From Trametes villosa (taxonomy: Eukaryota > Basidiomycota > Agaricomycetes > Polyporales > Polyporaceae), in the NCBI GenBank assembly GCA_002964805.2, contig PUDQ02000024.1:62001-126000 (forward strand): a stretch of 64,000 nucleotides of DNA, read 5' to 3'. The notes under the pieces were generated by a model, which worked only from the letters and a program-made list of their open reading frames with translations, was not told the DNA's origin and made no database searches. The position numbers and the translations under genes are program-made. Shown one piece after another: positions 33,656-47,991 of the stretch (position 1 is the stretch's first letter; each line of letters begins with the position of its first letter).

Positions 33656-33981
33656 AATGATAGATAGATTCTGTGGCTGGTAGTACAGGGCTCGAATAGA
33701 GAACGCGATGACATTTGGTTTGGATTCGCAAGGAATCGGATACCACGCGTCGCGATCACGAGACCGCGCTGCGCGACCGACGATCACGCATGCGCCAGAC
33801 AATGTTCGTATATCGCCTTACGACTCGACCTCGGCCGACGTGAGACGCAGCGAGGATTGGAGTCGAAAACACCACTGCATACGCAATGGCGAGTTGACTC
33901 CTGTCACCGGCCCCGACGGAGTCATTGCACTCCCCGGGGTATATTTACCGAACCTTGATCTGAGAGCAGAACGTTCGAACC
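33656..33981. other. Short intergenic region
   Basis: 3' flank of the cupin gene and promoter of the methyltransferase gene. Nothing else seen. Confidence 0.6.
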
Positions 33982-34914
33982 ATGTCTCAGCCACCATCTC
34001 TGGACGAGCTCGACGCCCTCGCGGCGATATACCCTCACTCGGGGCCGGGGCACCTCGACATCGTCCGATCTCAGATCGAGCAGCGGGTGCAGCTCGCAAA
34101 GACATGGGGCATCAAGCCGGGGGAGAAGATCCTTGAGATCGGGTGCGGCCAGGGAGACTGCACGCTCGCGCTCGCCGCAGCGGTAGGAGAGACGGGATCT
34201 GTCACAGGGGTCGATCCCGCGAGTCTTGACTATGGTATGCATCGAGGATCTATGCCTGAATGCGCGACTGACGACTCGCCTCCGATAGGCTCGCCGTTCA
34301 CGCTAGGACAAGCTCAGGCTCACCTCCGAGCCTCGCCGCTAGGCAATCGCATCGCCTTCGCCCAGGCCGACCCGCTCGAGTTCCTCACAAGCACCACGGA
34401 GCATTACACCACCGCTGTGATGGCGCAATGCACCTGGTATTTCGCGAACCCCCAGGTCTTCGCCGACATCCTCGCCGCGCTCCTCTCCCGCGCCGACCGC
34501 GTCTGCATCTCCGAGTACTCGCTCACCGCGTCCGACTATCGCGCCGTCCCGCATGTCCTGGCGACGCTCGCCCAAGCATCGCTGGAGTGCAGGAAGCCGA
34601 CCTCCACGAGCAACGTGCGCACCGTCATGTCGCCCGACCGCCTTCGGGGCGCCGCTGTTGCCGGAGGCTTCGCGGTCCAAAACGAGGCGATCTTGAGCGC
34701 TCCGGAGGGGATGTTGGACGGAAAGTGGGAGGTCGGGTGGGTGTTGTCTGGGGACTTCCTGAAGGAGGTCGAGACGGTGGTGACAGACGAGAAGGAGAGG
34801 TCGGTGGTCCTTGCCGCGAGGGATTCAGTTCAGGGAGCGTTCAAGTTGTTGAAGGACAATGGAGAAAGCGTCCGCACGATGGACATCTGGGTGGCGACTT
34901 TCGTTGCAGCGTAA
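33982..34914 (+). CDS. SAM-dependent methyltransferase (class I)
   Basis: Two exons (33982-34234, 34289-34914) with a 54-nt intron sum to 879 nt, 292 residues. Motif I of class I methyltransferases is clear, EKILEIGCGQGDCTLALA (about residues 48-65), followed by the acidic second-strand end GSVTGVDPASLDYG. Later segments ADPLEFL and TAVMAQCTWYFANPQ fit motifs II-III of a Rossmann-type fold. No membrane segment or signal peptide, so probably cytosolic. Small fungal methyltransferases of this size often modify metabolites, but the substrate is not visible and there is no biosynthetic cluster around it. Start is the first ATG of the open frame, after a TATATT at 33941-33946. Confidence 0.87.
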   Translation: MSQPPSLDELDALAAIYPHSGPGHLDIVRSQIEQRVQLAKTWGIKPGEKILEIGCGQGDCTLALAAAVGETGSVTGVDPASLDYGMHRGSMPECATDDSPPIGSPFTLGQAQAHLRASPLGNRIAFAQADPLEFLTSTTEHYTTAVMAQCTWYFANPQVFADILAALLSRADRVCISEYSLTASDYRAVPHVLATLAQASLECRKPTSTSNVRTVMSPDRLRGAAVAGGFAVQNEAILSAPEGMLDGKWEVGWVLSGDFLKEVETVVTDEKERSVVLAARDSVQGAFKLLKDNGESVRTMDIWVATFVAA

Positions 34915-37900
34915 AACCGTAGCATTGTAGTAAAAAGCAGAAGTACTCAAAGTCAAATGTAGTTCTAGCAATAAGACTCAATGACGATGTGGTAGCGAGA
35001 CGAGTCAATCAGTGAATGTGGTTGGAGAGTGCGGGTCGGAGTCGGGGTCGGCGCCGCCATGCTGCTACGAACCGCCGCCGCGGGAGTTGCCGACAACGTT
35101 CGGGGTGTGGCCGACGATCCCCGGTTGTCGTTGTTCGCCACATCCCACCGCCGTTGGAAAGCGCCGTCGTCCTCTAGTCTCCCCTAGTTATCATGGAAAT
35201 GAGTACTCGACTCATATGGACCTTCAGTACACTTCTTGACTCGGAGGCGCGGCGGCCAGGAGGCCACTGCAGGCAGCGGCCACCTGGCGCCGCGTTGTCC
35301 CGCACTTGCGAGTTCAACGTTCAACACCGACCCCTCCTGTCTCACGCACCCGCTCTCCCGCTCAGCAGCTCCCCGGGCATCGCAGACTGCGTGAACATGC
35401 GTAGTCTGCGTTCACCTGTCTCTCTGGGGCTTGGGCGGCGGTTCTGAGTCTGTAGGGGCTGTGGGCGATACTGTCCGAGAGGGGGGTTCTCAGATGCGTT
35501 GGCTCCCCGGCGACGGCAGCCAGATGCATACGACATTGCGGACTGGTTTTCTGTTGCTACAGCTCGCTCTCGCTATGCCGACTCGGTCTGAACACTCCCC
35601 GGTGCCTTGGACTGTATACTGGGCGCCGTCGTTGCGCCAGCCTTTGTCGCATAGCGCTGGGGAAGGGAGAAGGCGGAAATGGGGATACTCAACGGTGAGT
35701 CGCCAATGCCCTCTTTCCACCCACTAACAGCCGCTGGCATGCCGGCGTGCGTCGGCTGACTCGACGAAGGGAATACAGCCCCTCTGGGTGCCCTCCTCTG
35801 CTCAAGACGGTTGACGTAGTAGACCTACTACGCCAGCGGACACGTTTCTCCTCAACTAGGGGATATGGCGAGCAGACTGGCATAGTCGATCCGGGTTGCC
35901 GGCCAGAAGAAGCCCTCGTGCCTGTCGTGGCGACTTAGGAGCGGCTGCTGGGGGGCGACAGGCCTCGTGTAGTGGCGTCCTACCCAGGTGAAGCTGTCGG
36001 CGGCACTCGGTGAGCGTTGAGAGAGCTCTGTGGCGAGATAAAGTTCATGATACGGTTTCCAGGGCTGAGGGGACGTGGCGGGAGTCATCGCCCCTCGGAG
36101 GCACGCTAGTTCGTCGGCGCATCTCAGAATGCCAAAGTTCAGAGCCCGGACGCTCCCCACGCCGGACGGCCTTGCGATGAAGATCCCTTAGCGTTTTGGG
36201 ACATCCGGTTTGCGAGGACAACTCACCGTCCTCGAGGACGGGGCGGTGAGAGCGGGCTGTGCCCAAGAAAGATGCCGAGCCCCAGCTCTATTCTGTTCTT
36301 TCAATTCACAGGAGCGTCGCCACGCGGAGGTCTTGCTGGTTACAGCACGGGCTCTTCCAACGTGTGATATCATCCTGTCTTGTGAGGTCAGGTCTGCACT
36401 CCGACCGCGCAAGAATCACAGCGCCAGCGCCGAACCACATTCCTGAAGCGCGTAAATTGCGCTGCCCGCTTCCACGTTGCGCCGTTTCTCAGCGTTGCCA
36501 GCCGACGCAAGGAGCCCGTAGCTGTTCGATTGTCCTTTCCGAGTTCGCCTTTCCGGCGGGGGCGCTGTCCAGTACGTTCTTCGTCCGAGGCAGGACCGCT
36601 TCTGGCCCCGGCACTCCCTGAGTGATTGTAGATCTGGTCCCGCGTTTCAGATATCAGCTATCGGATGAAAAACAACGCATTCTTCGAGGTACCAAGTCCG
36701 AGGAGTCTGCGCGCGCACGCGTCATTTTTGGCGACGCGTTATACCGACGAACGAGACCCAGCGGGGGACGTCTCGCTGCGCACTGCGAACTTGAGAGTGC
36801 GTCATGGGGCTTACACGCTCGATCCGGTATGTCCGGCACGCAATGTGATGCCGCGCGAGGGTGACCGTTTGCAGGGGTTCGTTTCCCCCGAAGCGCACAC
36901 ACGCAATGCCAGCCGCCCTGGAAGCGCAGTCCGCGTCGGGGCGTCCGTGCTCGCGACAATTGGATAGGTGAGATTGGGGACTGGCGGCGGAGTGCACGAG
37001 CGGAGCGCCGGGCCATTCGTTAGCTGCTTTCGAACGATCAGCGTGACCTCACGGGGCCCTTCTTCAACAGTCGCACTCTTTAATCAAACCACAATTTCGA
37101 AGATCCAGCGAGATCCCATACAGTCCTTTGTGCCAGATTTATTCTTTGGGAAACGGTGCAGGTGGTCGCGCTCTGCTTCCTCCGGCGCCCGGCCGGACAT
37201 GGACAGGGTGCTGTCCTCAGGTGTGACTCGGGACATAGTGCGCGTCCACCCGGCATCCAATGCAGCGCGTCTGGGGTGCTGGAGGCACAGCTCCCGGTTG
37301 GCAAGATGGCCAACGCACTCGGGGACCTGTGCAGGATCAGCGGAATCCCGCCATCGGATGCATCTCTCGCTCTGGCGATAAGCGGGAAGATCCCGGAATC
37401 ATCGTGGGCCCGAGATGGGAAAGTAGGGCACGAGAGTTTCCGCGATAGAAGCCGCGCGCGATATGCGTTCCACGAGAACACAAACGACATGCTGTAAGTG
37501 GCATTGCGAACCTTGAAGTAAAAGTTAGGGGCGAGCGAGAACCCGAACGATGGTTCTTGGGCGCGACTGCGGGTGTGAGAAGGATGTGCATTGGAGTCGC
37601 ACGAATGCCTCACTATTGTAGTATGTCGCGTTCGCCGTAGAGGGAAGAAAACATGAGGTCCCTGGCGTTTCTATCGCTACGAGCCATTGTGAGCGCACAA
37701 TAAGGTCGCAGGCGAGAGCGCGAGCACTCCTGTTCCCCATGTTCTGGGAATGAGGTCTTCGAGATGGGCGGAGAAGGCTACTATCTCGCGATCTCCCAGA
37801 CAGTGGAGCGCTTCCCCCGCGCCCTGTCGGGATGAGCGGATCGTCGCACAGCGATCGCAAGATAATGAATAACGAGAAATTGAACTTAACATGGACCTGT

Positions 37901-39524
37901 CTTCTGCAGTCTGCTCGGGACGTTTATGGGCGGACCGTCCAAAGAGGGAGGGTTCCGCCGCACAGGCCCGCCGCCGCTGTACAGCTCCACTGTATCGATG
38001 TGCGATTCCAACGCCGCCGAGATGATTGCAATGATTATGCAGGGTCTTGAGAAGTTGCGAAGACGGTGCACACGAAACGCGGACGATGTCGAGGTTCGCA
38101 GGACGAGACCAGATGGTGGAGTCTGGGCGGCGAGACGGGGGCCGGGTCACCTGGACCGCATTTGGCGCCCAAGCCACGCGACCGGCTGGCGCTGGGCCGG
38201 TCTTTGCCTAAACCTTTTCCCCGGACGGCCCGTACACTTGCCATATTAGGTCTTAGTTACCATATTGAGCAAGTATAGGTGTTTGTGGGTCCAAGCGCCC
38301 GACCGTGAGATGCCCGCCGACTCCAGCCTATAGCAGGCCGTCACGAGTGCAATGCCGCCCATTTCGCCCCATGCATTGCACACGCGCATCGTCGTTATCA
38401 AGTCACACGTCCCCGAGCTATATCCGGAGAGGCGGGGGCGGCCAGCATGCTATCAGTGGTACGTCGCTCTGAACAGTCTGCAGAGCTCCTCACTGACCTA
38501 TCTGATGCCCCGGTAAAAGCTCACCATCTATCACTGGTGACCAGGTCTCTCGACTTCCAAAGCAACTGGGACGCGCCGGACGACACTCTCCACCTCAGCT
38601 CCCGCGACGAGACTGGGGAAACGCTCGCAGCATTGAACCCACGAGGTCGCGGCGTTTCCAGTGCATCGGCCACGAACGTCCTAAAGCGTGTCGCCCCGTC
38701 TGGTTCATAGCGTCATCGGCTGGCTATGTCGGCTGTGCCTTCCCAGCATGCGCTCCGTAGCGTACCGCGCGATGATAACCCGTGTCGTCGCTGGACGCTG
38801 CCCAGATCGCCGAGCGCTTATTCGCGCCAGGAGACGCCGGCGGACCTTGATCTCAGATGCCACTCGTCCCACGCCCTGCCCATCTTGCCCTTGTATTCGT
38901 CGCCCGTCCCTCGGAAAGAGGGTTGCTCTCGCCTCGCTTCCCGCGTCCTGCTAAGGAAGGCCATGGAAATACCGGTCGCTGTTTCTGATTTGGGCCAAGT
39001 TCTCTGCATTTCGCTAATCATCCCAGTCGGGTGCAGTCGCCTTTACCAGTCCTGAGGGCCCCAAGAGCCCGCCACGCTGCTCGCGCCTCCCCTTGCGCCT
39101 CGCGCGGCCCACGCGACTCTCCATCGGACCCGGAAGATGTCCCCGGACAGCGTTTCCAAACGCGTCGAAGGCAGGGGATATGCCTCGGATGGCGTGGATC
39201 ATCGCGCCCCACGCTTTGAAGTCCCGACAAGTGCACGAGGGAGTCCCTGCAACCCCAGGAACTGCGCATGCTATTGTAAATGTAGGATAAGTCCATTTTT
39301 GTTCTTGTCGCAGCTGGCGCTTGAAGCGCCGATCTCATCTTCTTGTACAGCTTGCCGGTCCGACGTACAGCGCTGCCGGGCCCGGGAACGTCCCCAGGAG
39401 AGCAGGAAGGACGTATTCCTTGAGGCCCCCGGCACTTCATGGGCGGCGGTGGACCCACAAGGAAGATGATATAAACCGCCCGGCCTCTTCTCGCCACCCA
39501 AAACATTATCCCCCCTCTGCCGCA
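34915..39524. other. 4.6-kb stretch without a recognisable gene
   Basis: This is the longest gene-free part. Open frames of 80-180 codons occur on both strands (for example 37156-37497 +, 37677-38177 -, 38447-38710 +) but show no family resemblance, and I could not join them into a longer protein. I see no terminal inverted repeats, reverse transcriptase or transposase motifs. It may be decayed mobile DNA, non-coding transcripts or promoter DNA of the zinc-finger gene. A TATA-like GATATAAAC lies at 39468-39476, about 55 bp before that start codon. Confidence 0.45.
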
Positions 39525-41599
39525 ATGGCTTCCTCCGAGCCTCCCGTCGGCGAACTCCTCGCGCAGCTCGCGACCCTCTCCCCGGAGGTCAACACCATCT
39601 ACCTTCGCACTGTGGATGGGCAGCGCTACCAACGCTACCAGCAGGGCACCATCTTGCCTCCCTTCGAGGCACCGTTCGTATCGATGATGCCGGCGGTGTT
39701 GATCAGCACGCAAACACCCGTCTTCCGCGCGCTCCGACAGTCTATCCCGTAAGCTCTAAGCTTCCTTTGAGTTGCCGATGGGTGATTTACCCTCGCATTA
39801 GGTCCGCTTATCTAGAAGCCCATGACCGCGCTCCCCGCCTGGAAAGGGTTGAGCGGATGGCTGACGTCGCAGGCGTCGTCAGCTGGAGTCAGGCCGTGTT
39901 TGTGGTTCGTGTTCATATCCTGCTCAGTCTATCGATCAAGCGCTAACCAGAAGGTGTTGTATGGCAGGCCGAGGACGACGCTCTCGTCGTCGGGGGGAGA
40001 GATCTCAAAGGCGCCGCCGAGAACCTCCTCCACATTCGCGCCGTACTGGACCACGCACCACCCGCCTCCGCCCTAGAATCCATGTTGCCGCCGGTCACGG
40101 TCGCGTCTGCTTCGACGGGATCCCCTTTGGCCTGCCTGAACGCATCCTTCGCCCCTGCCTTCATGAACTCGCCCATGCTTGCCGACTGGGTAAGCCCTCG
40201 GTCGTGCCTGTATGTTCTTGGTCCTGACTCTAGGGATTCGCAGCCTGCCGGGTTCAATCGCGAGGACCGCAAGTCTCGGGGATCCCCAGAACCAGACTTC
40301 CTCGCGCCATCGTCGTCGTCGGGAAGAAGCAGCGACTTCACCCCATCGCCGCTATCCAGCATGATGGACTTCGATGGCATGCTCTCCACCCCTTTCTCGA
40401 CGGACCTCTCGGTCTTCCACTCTCCCCGCATCCAGGAATATGGCCTCCTCCTGGACGACGATCCGGTCTTCGGCGGTTACTATCCCCACATCATGCGCGG
40501 CTCCCCGGAGCCTGCGGACTTGGGGGTCGTGCCGCCGTCCTGCGCGTCTCCAGGCGCCGACATCGCCGGGGGGAGGGCGGGTACCCCGGAGGTCCACCGT
40601 TCCATCTCTCCCAGTCACGACAGCAGCTCGGTGTCTGGGGGCGCGGCTCTGCCTTTCAGGGCGGCCTCCATCGAAGCCGCTGAGCCCCCCTCGCCGACGC
40701 CGACGCCGACGCCCGAAAACGCCTGCATAGGTCTCGAGGACGCCGCACTCGCTGGCAGCAAGTGGTATGACCACATCCCGCAAGGCGCGACGACGCGGAG
40801 CTCTGGAGCCACATCCTCTGGCCCCATGCCCGCGCCTCCGCGCCGCCCCTCTCGCCGCGCGAAGCCTGAGGCCTCCGCGCCGACAGGACTGACGCCTCTA
40901 CCGGGGCGCATGGTCACGCGCGCGCGCGCGAAGATGCCCGCCGCGCCATGCGCCCCCGAGCCCTTCTTCACGGCCTCTGGGCGCCCTATGCGCGCACTCC
41001 CCGCGCGCGCCGCCCGGGCGGCCCTCGCGCCCATCCCGCTCCCTGCTGTTCCCAGGGCGAGCAGCTCCCGCACCACTGCTCTCCCGCCAGCTTCCCGCGT
41101 CGCAGACCTCGACGACGCCGAGGATGACGACGACGCGGGGAGCGAGTACATGGACTGCGGCGAGGACGATGACGACGAGTCCGGCGATTTCAGCGCTGAG
41201 ACGACGTCTCCCCGCGGATGCCAGCCTGCGAAGCCCAAGGGGAAGCGCAAGGCCGGCCGGGGCGCTGCTCCCAGACCAAGGTCGAAGAAGGCGAAGGCGC
41301 AGGCTGGTCCCGAGCGAGATTGCTGCTCGTTCAAGAGGTGCGGGTCCGGTCCCTTCGCCCGGCCAGGTGACGTCAGGAGGCACGAAGAGACTTGTGACGA
41401 AAATCCACATAAGAGGCGTCTTCCGTGCCCCGGGTGCAAGAAGACTTTCTCTCGCAGAGATGCCGTGCAAAGGCACCAGAGACTAGCGCCCTGCCCCGGT
41501 ACCAAGGATGGTGACCAGGCCCCTCAGGACCCAGAGGATGACGATGCGCAAGAGCGCGCGTCGGAGGGCGAGGGGTGGGATGAGGATGACGTCGTGTAA
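39525..41599 (+). CDS. C2H2 zinc-finger protein, probable transcription factor
   Basis: Three exons (39525-39748, 39802-39904, 39968-41599) sum to 1959 nt, 652 residues. The N-terminal 140 residues are ordered and helical (GELLAQLATLSPEVNTIYLR, then LKGAAENLLHIRAVLDHA). A long disordered Ser/Pro middle follows, with several basic Arg-rich patches and an acidic run (DLDDAEDDDDAGSEYMDCGE). Two C-terminal zinc-binding units end the protein: CCSFKRC...DVRRHEETC and CPGCKKTFSRRDAVQRHQRL...C, the second a clear C2H2-type finger with basic recognition-helix residues. A basic KGKRKAGRGAAPRPRSKKAK stretch before them is a likely nuclear localisation signal. The target genes are unknown. Confidence 0.85.
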
Positions 41600-43552
41600 G
41601 TTGTCTGGACTCGTGCTGTGTCTCGTCTCGGAGCGGTCGGTGTCGTCGTGCGCATCCCAGTTTCCTTGCATCCTGTATCGCATTGTTTGATTTTCGTCCC
41701 TTTCATCGGTTTGGCTATCGCGTATACTCCCCTGTTTTGCAGCTGCATCTCGCCCCGCTCTCCCCCGTACCCTCTCGTCGTCTCATTCGATCTCCAGAAC
41801 GCTGTCTCGCTCTCTTCTGTTGTATCTGTATCTCTTTGCTATATCTCTGCTTATTCAACGCTCTCCGCTTCTCCTGCTTCTCCTGACGCCCTCGGATGGC
41901 GCGTGTGCCATTCTCGTTCTGCTTGCTCTCCCCAACCCCGCCTGGATCGCTCCGCCGACTCTGACGTAGTAGCGCATGCGCTCAAAAGCGCGTACACGCT
42001 TCTGTGCACCGTACCGACCAGCGACTGCTGAGCAATAACTGCGGCGTTCACGGATGTGCGCGCGCTCCGTGTGCCTTCCCGCGCGCACAGGGGGATTCGT
42101 CCGGTGGCGACCGTGGGGAGGGCGCGTGCCGGTGTGCACATGCAATGCACCCAGCTGCCCGTGATGGCTGATTCCGGCTGCCGACGATCACCAGGCGGGG
42201 GGCACTGGGAGGCGTGGGGGGCACAATGCCCGCGGGGGCGGAGCCTGGCGTGCGCGCGCGCGAGGGCATTCCGGCACATCCGCCCGCACTCGCCGACCTG
42301 CGAACGACGATGGCGCCCGATATGTCAGGGGCGGGCAGGAGGAGCGGAAGGTTTGCGCGTCGAAGCCCCCGCGCCCGTCAGATCGTCGAAAGAAAGACCA
42401 CAATTTCGAAGCAGGGGTGCTTCGCGCTCCCAGTGCCCTGCGCGCGGCCGGGCGAGAACAATGGCGGGGAGGCGTGGGTGGGCGGCAAGCGGAGCGTGAA
42501 TGGCGCCTAGGTGATGCCGCCGACCGGAGGCCGCGCAGGAACGTTGTTCTCTCCTTCCGCTGTGGGCAACAATCGACGCCGGGCGTTGGCTAGAGATGGG
42601 CGCTGATCCCATGCCGTTCCCAAGTGTGCGTCTTCCTCGCCGCATGCGGCCGCGCTGTGAGTCACATAGGCAGATTGGGACGTGCGGGACGTGCTGCGTA
42701 TGGCTAGACAGGTCAACGTCGTGTTAGCGGACGGGAATCCCTTCCTGTGGTGCTTGATGCGCGCGACTCCGCCGGGAGGCCTTGAGGCGACCTGCCAGAG
42801 CCAAGACAGCTATCAGTGCCTCGACAAGATCCTTCCGGGGCCTTCCCATAGACTGCGCGGAAGAGGCTTAATTATCAGAGGGCTTTGGAACGACCTGCCG
42901 TAAGTGATCTCATCGCACGATGGATCGCGCACGCAGCGCTTTGCGCCATCCACGGACGCGCGTCGCGTTGAAGGGTGCCTTCGAGAGCAATGCTCGACTG
43001 TTCGGGGAGTGCCCCAAAAACATGGCGTTTTCCATTGACTCGTCCGTACATGCGTCGGGACATTCGAGACAGGTTTACGGCAGGCGCTCCTACTCTCACC
43101 CATGCGAAGGAGCCGAGCCCCTTCGCATGCGGAGCGCCAGGTCTTGGTAGAATATACAGTAGCCTGATGAGCGGTATTGGCGTCAGCGTCGCTTCGGTCT
43201 CTGGGAAATTGAATGACATTACCACCATCGAATCACCGGACAGACATCGCCTGCTGTGCCGGAGGTTTAGACCCCACGCATGACCTCGTCCCGTGAGATT
43301 AAATGAGTGCATAATCTCCGTAGCACCGGCGAGTGCGTCACGGAGGTTCGCGGGATGCAGGAAATGATTTCGACTGTCGAGGATGGTGGGATGAAGGATG
43401 GGCGCGGGCGTCAAGACGCCTCGCGGGAGCTATCGCGCGCCCACAGGCGCCCAAACGAGCGCCCGCAGGTGTGGCGGCAATCTCGAGCGGAACTGCCGCC
43501 CGGTCTCTCTTCCGCCGACCTCTTCCTCCAGTTGACCGCCTCGCTTCATCTC
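41600..43552. other. Intergenic, no gene recognised
   Basis: The first 350 bp are pyrimidine-rich and look like 3'-UTR of the zinc-finger gene. The rest holds only shadow-like frames (for example 42875-43414 -). The frame of the following RRM gene is open back to about 43307, so its start may lie upstream of 43553. Confidence 0.5.
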
Positions 43553-45370
43553 ATGGAACATCCTACTGAACGCTCACCATCAGCACTGCATGGCGCGGAG
43601 GCCGCAGAATCCGCGGAAACCAGCGCCGTCTCGCCGCCGGAAGTGAACGAACATCTGTCTTACCCCGCGCCCTCCGAGGTCCTGGTGCCACTGGCCTCCT
43701 CTTCATCGACATCTGCGCAGCCACGAACAATACTGAAGGATCGCTTATACGTCGGAAACCTACATCCGACTGTGGACGAGTACGTCCCTTATCCGACAGA
43801 TATGCGTGCTTAATGCGCCGGGCAAAACGGTGGTAGTGGAACTACGCCAAGACGGCTCGGAGTTCCACTTCCACTTACCATCCTACTTTCACTTCCCCCA
43901 CAATAGGTGGTACTATCGGAACAAGTTGGGGGCGCGGAAAACGGTGCGGGGACGTGCGGGGACGTGCGTGGACGGACACGACGCGACGCCCGTACGCAAT
44001 GCTTGCGGCGCGTGTATGCATGAGGGCGACGCGGGGCGGCGCCCACACAAATGAGGCCGTGGGCGCAAATGCGAGCGGTGCAGGGGCATGTATGACTTGC
44101 GGTGCGGACCGCGCGCGCAGACGTGGGCGACATGGCATAAGGTGGACGCCCCCAGCCCGCACAGCGAGGACGAGGACGAAAACAGCGGTGCGTCCGAAGA
44201 GCGTGGTTAGCAGGCGGGTGGGCAAGCACGCTAGGCCCGCTCAGCCAAAGTCCATGTTTGGGTTGAACGTTGTCTCCGTATTGTGCGCACGTATATGGCA
44301 CCGTCGTGAACCCAGACAAATCGTCCCGTTTAGGACGATACCTGTTGACGAGTTTCTGCCCGGTGCAATATCCCAGGATGTCCGCGTGCTATCGTATCAC
44401 GGCGCTCAACCCTGTTGACATCACGAACGACCAGATACGCATTACTACAATTATTCTCGAAATTCGGCAAGGTCTCGAAGCTCGACTATCTCTTCCACAA
44501 GGCCGGTCCCCTGAAGGGCAAGCCGCGCGGCTACGCCTTCGTCGAGTACGCGAATAGAGACGTACGTCCCCCTTCTCCTTCCGTAGCCACGCGCGCTCAC
44601 CCCGGGTTTCTTTCTGCATGGCATCGCCCCGGTCACACACACGACCGCATGCACATCTGGTTTCCGCATGAAGCGAGACCCGGGGACCGCGGCCGCTCCG
44701 TCAGCGCATACTCACCCTTGAACCACCGCTACTCCTAGGATGCGGAGAAGGCGCTTGCACACGCCCACGACAGGCTCGTCCGCGGCCGCAAGCTCGTCGT
44801 GACGTTCGCGAACCAGGCGCCGCTCGACGCGCCCGGCGCGCAGGCCGCCGGGTCCAAGTACCGCCGGCCCGTCAGCGACGTGGGGAAGCCGACGACGCTC
44901 AGCCTGCTGAAGAGCGCGGGTGCGGGACGATCGAATGCGTACGTACCACGCGCCCGTGTCCTTGCCATCAGCCCCCCTCTGAACCACCATGTGCGCGCCG
45001 CAGAACCGACGCGAAGATTGCGAGGATGGAGGCGAAGCTGCGCCAGCTCGAGAGCTCCGCCGCCGAGGGCTCGGGGTCGGGTGCGGGCGCGTCCCTGCCC
45101 GGCCACCCCTCGCTACCGCCCAAGCCGGTCGCGGGCCCCATCATGCCCGCATCACGACGTGCGCCCACAAACACTGCGCCTCCGTCGGCTGCGTCCCGCG
45201 AGAGGGCACGAGCGCAGCCGCTGCCCATCCTGCCCATCAGGCCGGCCATCACACCACATGCGACGTCGTCGACCCCCGCGCCATCATCGCCGCGCGCTCC
45301 GCCTCCGCGGAAGACCGCGCTCTCGGGTGTACGTATCGTGAAGAGCAAGCCAAAGACGAGTAGTGGATGA
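43553..45370 (+). CDS. RBM18: RRM RNA-binding protein, RBM18-like
   Basis: Four exons (43553-43779, 44435-44561, 44739-44938, 45004-45370) sum to 921 nt, 306 residues. A single RRM covers about 60-150: RNP2 is RLYVGNLHPTVDEY, RNP1 is KGKPRGYAFVEY, followed by AEKALAHAHDRLVRGRKLVV. The spacing of these motifs, the FSKFGKVSKLDYLFHKAG loop and the coiled-coil start TDAKIARMEAKLRQLESS after the RRM match RBM18 proteins, putative RNA-binding proteins of unclear role. The C-terminus is Pro/Ser/Ala-rich. Intron 1 is 655 nt and intron 2 is 177 nt, far longer than the 45-80 nt usual here. The frame is open upstream of 43553 with further ATGs (for example 43355), so the N-terminus is uncertain. Confidence 0.85.
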
Positions 45371-47353
<1,983 letters not shown>

Positions 47354-47991
47354 TTTGCTTGAGGACTTGCTGGAGTTGCTGGTGCCGCCGCGTTCGATAG
47401 ACTACACTAGCACAAGGTTTCCGGCCGGCTGTTTCCGGTGGTCCTGTACAGTTTATCTCCCACAAGCGCTGGGCACCTTCTCTTCGTAGACGCCTATGGC
47501 ACGCCCGCAAAGGGTGGACTCGGAAAGCCATCGCCTATCCCGAGCTATCCTCCCGTACAAGCTATGCTGTTCATGTTCGGAAGACGCTTATAAGACGTCT
47601 GTTATGACGACTGTGAATTCTCCATGCAAGAGTGTCCGGGATGCAGCGCACGGCGACACTGATCGTTTAAGCGCTCACGCCGGGCGGTATGTTCTCAGCG
47701 GAGTAAACATGGAACTTGCCTGGAATGCTATATGAAGTCGTCGAGGCAGCAGCTTCACGCAGGTTAGAACTCCTTTGCCCGACGTACCATCGCATCCCGA
47801 AAAACTCAAGCGATGTTCTCAGCTGTAAAGGAAACGCACTAGCATCGGTCGATCAGTGGCTCAGGATAGTGATACAACTGGTACACTGATATTCGTTCCT
47901 TCTACTGGTACAACACAAGATGATCTGCTAGATACTCATGACACACAATTGTCCGCGGTCGCCCCATAGCCCTCTTACAACGCGGGATTGC
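47354..47991. other. Intergenic, no gene seen
   Basis: Promoter of the ribosomal protein gene and 3' flank of the catalase gene. Nothing else recognised. Confidence 0.6.

Noticed and set aside
37156..37497. Plus-strand frame with a protein-like second half (ALGDLCRISGIPPSDASLAL)
   Set aside because: No ATG at its start, cannot be joined to neighbouring exons, no known family; kept as part of the gene-free block.
38447..38710. 87-codon plus-strand frame starting with a true ATG
   Set aside because: Short, no motif, and not extended by splicing in either direction.
42875..43414. 179-codon minus-strand frame before the RBM18-like gene
   Set aside because: No motif and it overlaps the likely promoter/5' region of the RRM gene on the other strand.
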